This document shows positions 14,500 to 17,053 of a DNA stretch of 17,053 bases, in pieces. The position numbers and the translations under genes were made by a program. The notes beneath the pieces are model-generated. The model saw nothing but the letters and a program-made list of their open reading frames with translations. It was not told where the DNA came from and made no database searches. Numbering within the stretch: position 1 is the stretch's first letter; each line of letters starts with the position of its first letter. Source of the stretch: Holophagales bacterium (GTDB lineage Bacteria > Acidobacteriota > Holophagae > Holophagales > Holophagaceae); NCBI GenBank assembly GCA_031283145.1, contig JAITCJ010000204.1:1-17053 (forward strand), given 5' to 3'.

Positions 14500-15816
14500 T
14501 CAGTTAGGCCAGTTCTGGCTTGGCAGTTCCCCATAGTGTTTCAGGACATAATCCTTTGCCTGATCAACGGCTCTGCTCCAGCCTTTTTCCTTGATCCATG
14601 TCTTTATTATATCTTCAGTTTTCTTAATTGAGTCACTCTCTACATAGGCGGCAAACAGCGGAAATATATTATGACTCCATTGCAGTTGCGTGAACGAGTC
14701 ATTTTCGCTTGGATTGCCTCCTTCTATAAACACACCGCCAACCATCATATTTGTTGATAGATTATTTTGGCTTTGTTTAAGAGTATTTTCTTCAACTAAA
14801 TCTCTCCAGACCGGTTCCAGTACCTCAATCAGCTTTTTCCATTGTTTTTCTTTTCGCATAACTTCTATAATAGTCGCGTTAACTATTGGCTTTTGCTCAC
14901 GGAAGCTATTTTGAATAATTAAGTCTATAAATCCCCCTATTTCCATGCCGCCCCGATTTGGCCTGAACATGGTCCAAAACCACCACAAAAAGCTGTTGTA
15001 CGGCGAGTTTATTAGTTCCGACTCAATCTGAGGCAGAACAGCTCTGGACAGCGCCATAAGATTCGGGCTATGTGATAGCGAGAACGAGGAAGGTAAAATG
15101 TTTGAGGTAAAACTATACCTATTTCGGATTTCCAGCTTAGAGCCGTAAGCAATGTCCTGATAGGTCACATCAATAATAGCACTGATATTTGTCCTGAATA
15201 ATCTTGCGTATTCGCTCCAAATGTCGTCATCCTGTATTTCTGTTAATAAGGCGTCCGTATTCAGGCTCTGCTCCGCCGTTGGGTCATATCCGATTATGTT
15301 AGAGGTTGTCGTGTCGCCGATTCTTACGAGTTCTTCGAGCATTAACAGCATTACATCAATTCTGTTTGTATTTTGTCTGTAATATTTTTTTAATTCAGTC
15401 AGAGGGGCAACTGCTCCGGTCTCTCGTAAAATAGCTTCTAAGGTACCAAGATCAGGCAGTCCATCGCCAACCATAGCAAACTTGCCGTCTGGCCCTATAA
15501 AGGCCCAACCTTTTTGACGATTTTGCCATGTTTCAAGCGTTCGCAGTTCCGGCGCAGTAGCGATATTCCGGTTTATCACTGACAAATTAATTTTATAGGG
15601 CAGCAATGATGGGCCGGACAACAAAGGTTTCATTGCGTTAATCGCATCTTCTACAGCGTCGGTAATCACAATAAGCGCTGTAGAATTTTCCAGCGCGGCA
15701 ATTTGGCTTATGCTTGAAATATCTTGCCCGGTTAGAAAATTTACCTGGACTGATAAAAATATAAAGCAGATGATATTTTTTATACTTATGATACTCCACC
15801 AATTAAAAGTTGCCAT
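14500..15816 (-). CDS. Exported protein of unknown function, paralogue 1
   Basis: 438 residues. Residues of about 13-31 are hydrophobic and end LTGQ, consistent with a signal peptide preceded by a short basic stretch. I do not recognise a named family. A segment at about 103-170 has the pattern GWAFIGPDGKFAMVGDGLP, then LEAILRETG..PL..LKKYYRQN...DVMLLMLEEL. This could be the end of a thioredoxin-like fold followed by helical repeats, but no redox cysteines are present. The next gene upstream (15786-16913) has the same pattern and also shares a 'SP-LM...PQIE-E-IN-P....LWW-W' segment, so the two are paralogues. The ATG at 15816 overlaps the upstream gene by 31 bp in another frame. The region is richer in A and T than the housekeeping genes. 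A hairpin terminator follows. Confidence 0.82.
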   Translation of the reverse strand: MATFNWWSIISIKNIICFIFLSVQVNFLTGQDISSISQIAALENSTALIVITDAVEDAINAMKPLLSGPSLLPYKINLSVINRNIATAPELRTLETWQNRQKGWAFIGPDGKFAMVGDGLPDLGTLEAILRETGAVAPLTELKKYYRQNTNRIDVMLLMLEELVRIGDTTTSNIIGYDPTAEQSLNTDALLTEIQDDDIWSEYARLFRTNISAIIDVTYQDIAYGSKLEIRNRYSFTSNILPSSFSLSHSPNLMALSRAVLPQIESELINSPYNSFLWWFWTMFRPNRGGMEIGGFIDLIIQNSFREQKPIVNATIIEVMRKEKQWKKLIEVLEPVWRDLVEENTLKQSQNNLSTNMMVGGVFIEGGNPSENDSFTQLQWSHNIFPLFAAYVESDSIKKTEDIIKTWIKEKGWSRAVDQAKDYVLKHYGELPSQNWPN

Positions 15817-16913
15817 TTGTTTGCCAGATTTATCGCGCCAATGGATTTTGCCAACTGCGCAGCGTCTTTTAAAAAGGCGCGGCCATCTTCGATATTTGAC
15901 AGTAAAATTATAAAATCTTCGGCTTCTTTTTCCCTGCCCAACCTGATTAAGGCTTCAAGCCTTTGTTTGAATGTGCCGTTCCAGTCTATGTAGATCGCGC
16001 TTTTAAAGCCTGGGGCTTTGACTTCAAAATCTATACTATTTTTAAGATTTAAATAAGATTTTTGCGTAAGATTAAGTATCATATCCCAATTTTTTTGGTC
16101 ATAGCAAATTCTGACAAGGGGTACTACCGCACCTTCGGGCGGCCAGTTAAATCCATAACCAGATGGGGGCCGCTCAATGGTATCAAAAAAGTTAAACTTG
16201 TAGTTTTCGCTGTCAACACATGCCTGAAAATGCAGCCATAACAGCCAGAGTGTTTTGGATACTGGTAAATTGACTATCTCTTGCTCAATTATTGGTTTAA
16301 GTCTTATGAAAGTTGTCCTCATGAGAGGACTGCAAACCTCCAGAGGAAGGGTCTCTGAGGCATTATAAGCCAAACGCATTTTTTTCCAGGTTCCATTCTG
16401 AAACGCCTCTGATAATTCCTGGGCGTATTTACCCCAAATTAGCAGGTCTGTCTCAGGGTCTAACCGCAATTCCTGAAATGGTTTTATATCCGGCAAAATA
16501 AGACCCGCCGCCGGCAGTACCGCGTAACGCTTTTCATCTTTATTTTCCCAGATACTGTTTTGGAAGATATTTAAGCGCTGTTTGGTCCTTCTGTACGCGC
16601 TTGCCCTCAAATGTCTGATTAAATCGCTCCTGGCGTCAATGTTATTTGGATTCATTTTCAAAAATTGCCTTAAACGCGGTATCGGTTTATTAATATCTGT
16701 TGTAAATATTATTTTTTCAAAATCTTCATATGATGGCGCTCTATTGCCTGACGCCACGAGTTTCCCGTCCGGTAAAATAACGGCCCAAGCCGATTCGCCA
16801 AAGTGTTTTTTAAACAGACCAATTTCAAATAAATACATAATGCTCTTTGGATCAAGATAAAAATAAAATAATTCCCAATCATTTTTACGCAATTCATTGA
16901 TGTGTGATACCAT
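15786..16913 (-). CDS. Paralogue 2, apparently 5'-truncated by an IS
   Basis: 375 residues of unknown function, paralogous to the gene downstream. Residues 42-110 read AWAVILPDGKLVASGNRAP, then a P..LRQFLKMNPNNIDARSDL segment, aligned with residues 103-170 of the partner. Further shared: SPLMRTTFIRLKPIIEQEIV and LWLLWLHF. The partner has about 60 more residues before this segment, including a signal peptide, and this protein has none. Its ATG (16913) lies inside a TACCATTTCCCATT sequence that looks like an IS end, and a transposase C-terminus begins 15 bp upstream. The likely reading is that an insertion removed the original start; the present ATG, without a clear ribosome site, may be fortuitous. 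The gene is possibly a pseudogene, but its long intact frame argues for recent insertion. Confidence 0.7.
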   Translation of the reverse strand: MVSHINELRKNDWELFYFYLDPKSIMYLFEIGLFKKHFGESAWAVILPDGKLVASGNRAPSYEDFEKIIFTTDINKPIPRLRQFLKMNPNNIDARSDLIRHLRASAYRRTKQRLNIFQNSIWENKDEKRYAVLPAAGLILPDIKPFQELRLDPETDLLIWGKYAQELSEAFQNGTWKKMRLAYNASETLPLEVCSPLMRTTFIRLKPIIEQEIVNLPVSKTLWLLWLHFQACVDSENYKFNFFDTIERPPSGYGFNWPPEGAVVPLVRICYDQKNWDMILNLTQKSYLNLKNSIDFEVKAPGFKSAIYIDWNGTFKQRLEALIRLGREKEAEDFIILLSNIEDGRAFLKDAAQLAKSIGAINLANKWQLLIGGVS

Positions 16914-16923
16914 TTCCCATTTC
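16908..16923 (-). repeat. Probable IS end (terminal inverted repeat)
   Basis: TACCATTTCCCATTTC lies between the transposase stop (16929) and the truncated gene, and starts with TA as IS630-type ends do. The same start, TACCAGTTCCCATT, is the left end of the repeat at 14326, and ATACCATTTTCCATTT occurs at 7681. The other end of this element is outside the window. Confidence 0.5.
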
Positions 16924-16928
16924 TAATA

Positions 16929-17053
16929 TTATAAATAGTTACAGCGGCACAGGTTTTTCAAAAAGGGGGCAGTAGCTTTCTCCAGGCATTTCTGGACGGC
17001 GTCCTCAATGTCCTTGAGACTGCGGTAATATCTGTTCCGCAATGTATGACGCT
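16929..17053 (-). CDS. Transposase C-terminus, IS630-like (partial, runs off right edge)
   Basis: An open frame from the window edge to a TAA at 16931-16929, 40 complete codons, ending in RHTLRNRYYRSLKDIEDAVQ, then KCLEKATAPFLKNLCRCNYL. The 'LRNRYYRSLKDIEDAV' stretch matches the tail of IS630-family DDE transposases, where a short strand and helix follow the last catalytic glutamate. The catalytic residues are beyond the window. This protein is different from the remnant at 5482-5953. Its position 15 bp before the truncated gene explains that truncation. Confidence 0.7.
   Translation of the reverse strand, partial: RHTLRNRYYRSLKDIEDAVQKCLEKATAPFLKNLCRCNYL

Overview
The window is bacterial. 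Every confident gene lies on the minus strand, so transcription runs from high to low coordinates. Housekeeping genes (clpP, hisC, ychF, an alpha-glucan phosphorylase, an ABC-F ATPase) use ATG or GTG starts, mostly with GGAG or GAGG type ribosome binding sites. Several secreted proteins have Gram-negative style signal peptides ending near LTAQ, LAAQ or LTGQ. The two paralogous proteins at the right share a 'W-x-PDGK-x5-G...P...L..' segment that reminds me of proteins of Acidobacteriota (Holophagae). That assignment rests on memory of protein style, so it is tentative.

Layout from left to right. (1) 1-172: start of a radical SAM gene running off the left edge. (2) 560-4926: an apparent operon, read ABC-F ATPase, PhzF-like isomerase, secreted CPPC thioredoxin-fold protein, with gaps of 7 and 31 bp. 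(3) 4940-7240: accessory block. It holds a hairpin-rich intergenic stretch, an internally deleted IS630-type element with intact ends and TA duplications (5452-6009), and a two-gene cassette (a secreted protein and a 115-residue unknown). A roughly 113-bp composite repeat and its inverted copy (5109-5221 and 7126-7240) bracket the IS element and the cassette. (4) 7240-8147: no confident gene. An AT-rich island here is bracketed by two exact inverted copies of a 25-nt palindrome. (5) 8148-11054: clpP, hisC, ychF as a probable operon, with a perfect 13-bp-arm palindrome upstream of clpP. (6) 11337-13463: alpha-glucan phosphorylase, apparently alone. (7) 13464-14499: about 1 kb of repeats and hairpins. 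(8) 14500-16913: two overlapping paralogous genes of unknown function. The upstream one seems to have lost its signal peptide and N-terminus to an insertion sequence, whose transposase C-terminus (16929-17053) runs off the right edge.

The most unusual property is the density of intergenic repeats. Four 15-19 bp-stem hairpins share the core CCTGAAAA-ACAG. Several copies of an ATAGCARTTCAAC hairpin, inverted composite repeats, and MITE-like units ending in TACCA-TT also recur. Several small open frames here are only translations of these repeats. I found no CRISPR array, rRNA or tRNA, and no clear defence system.
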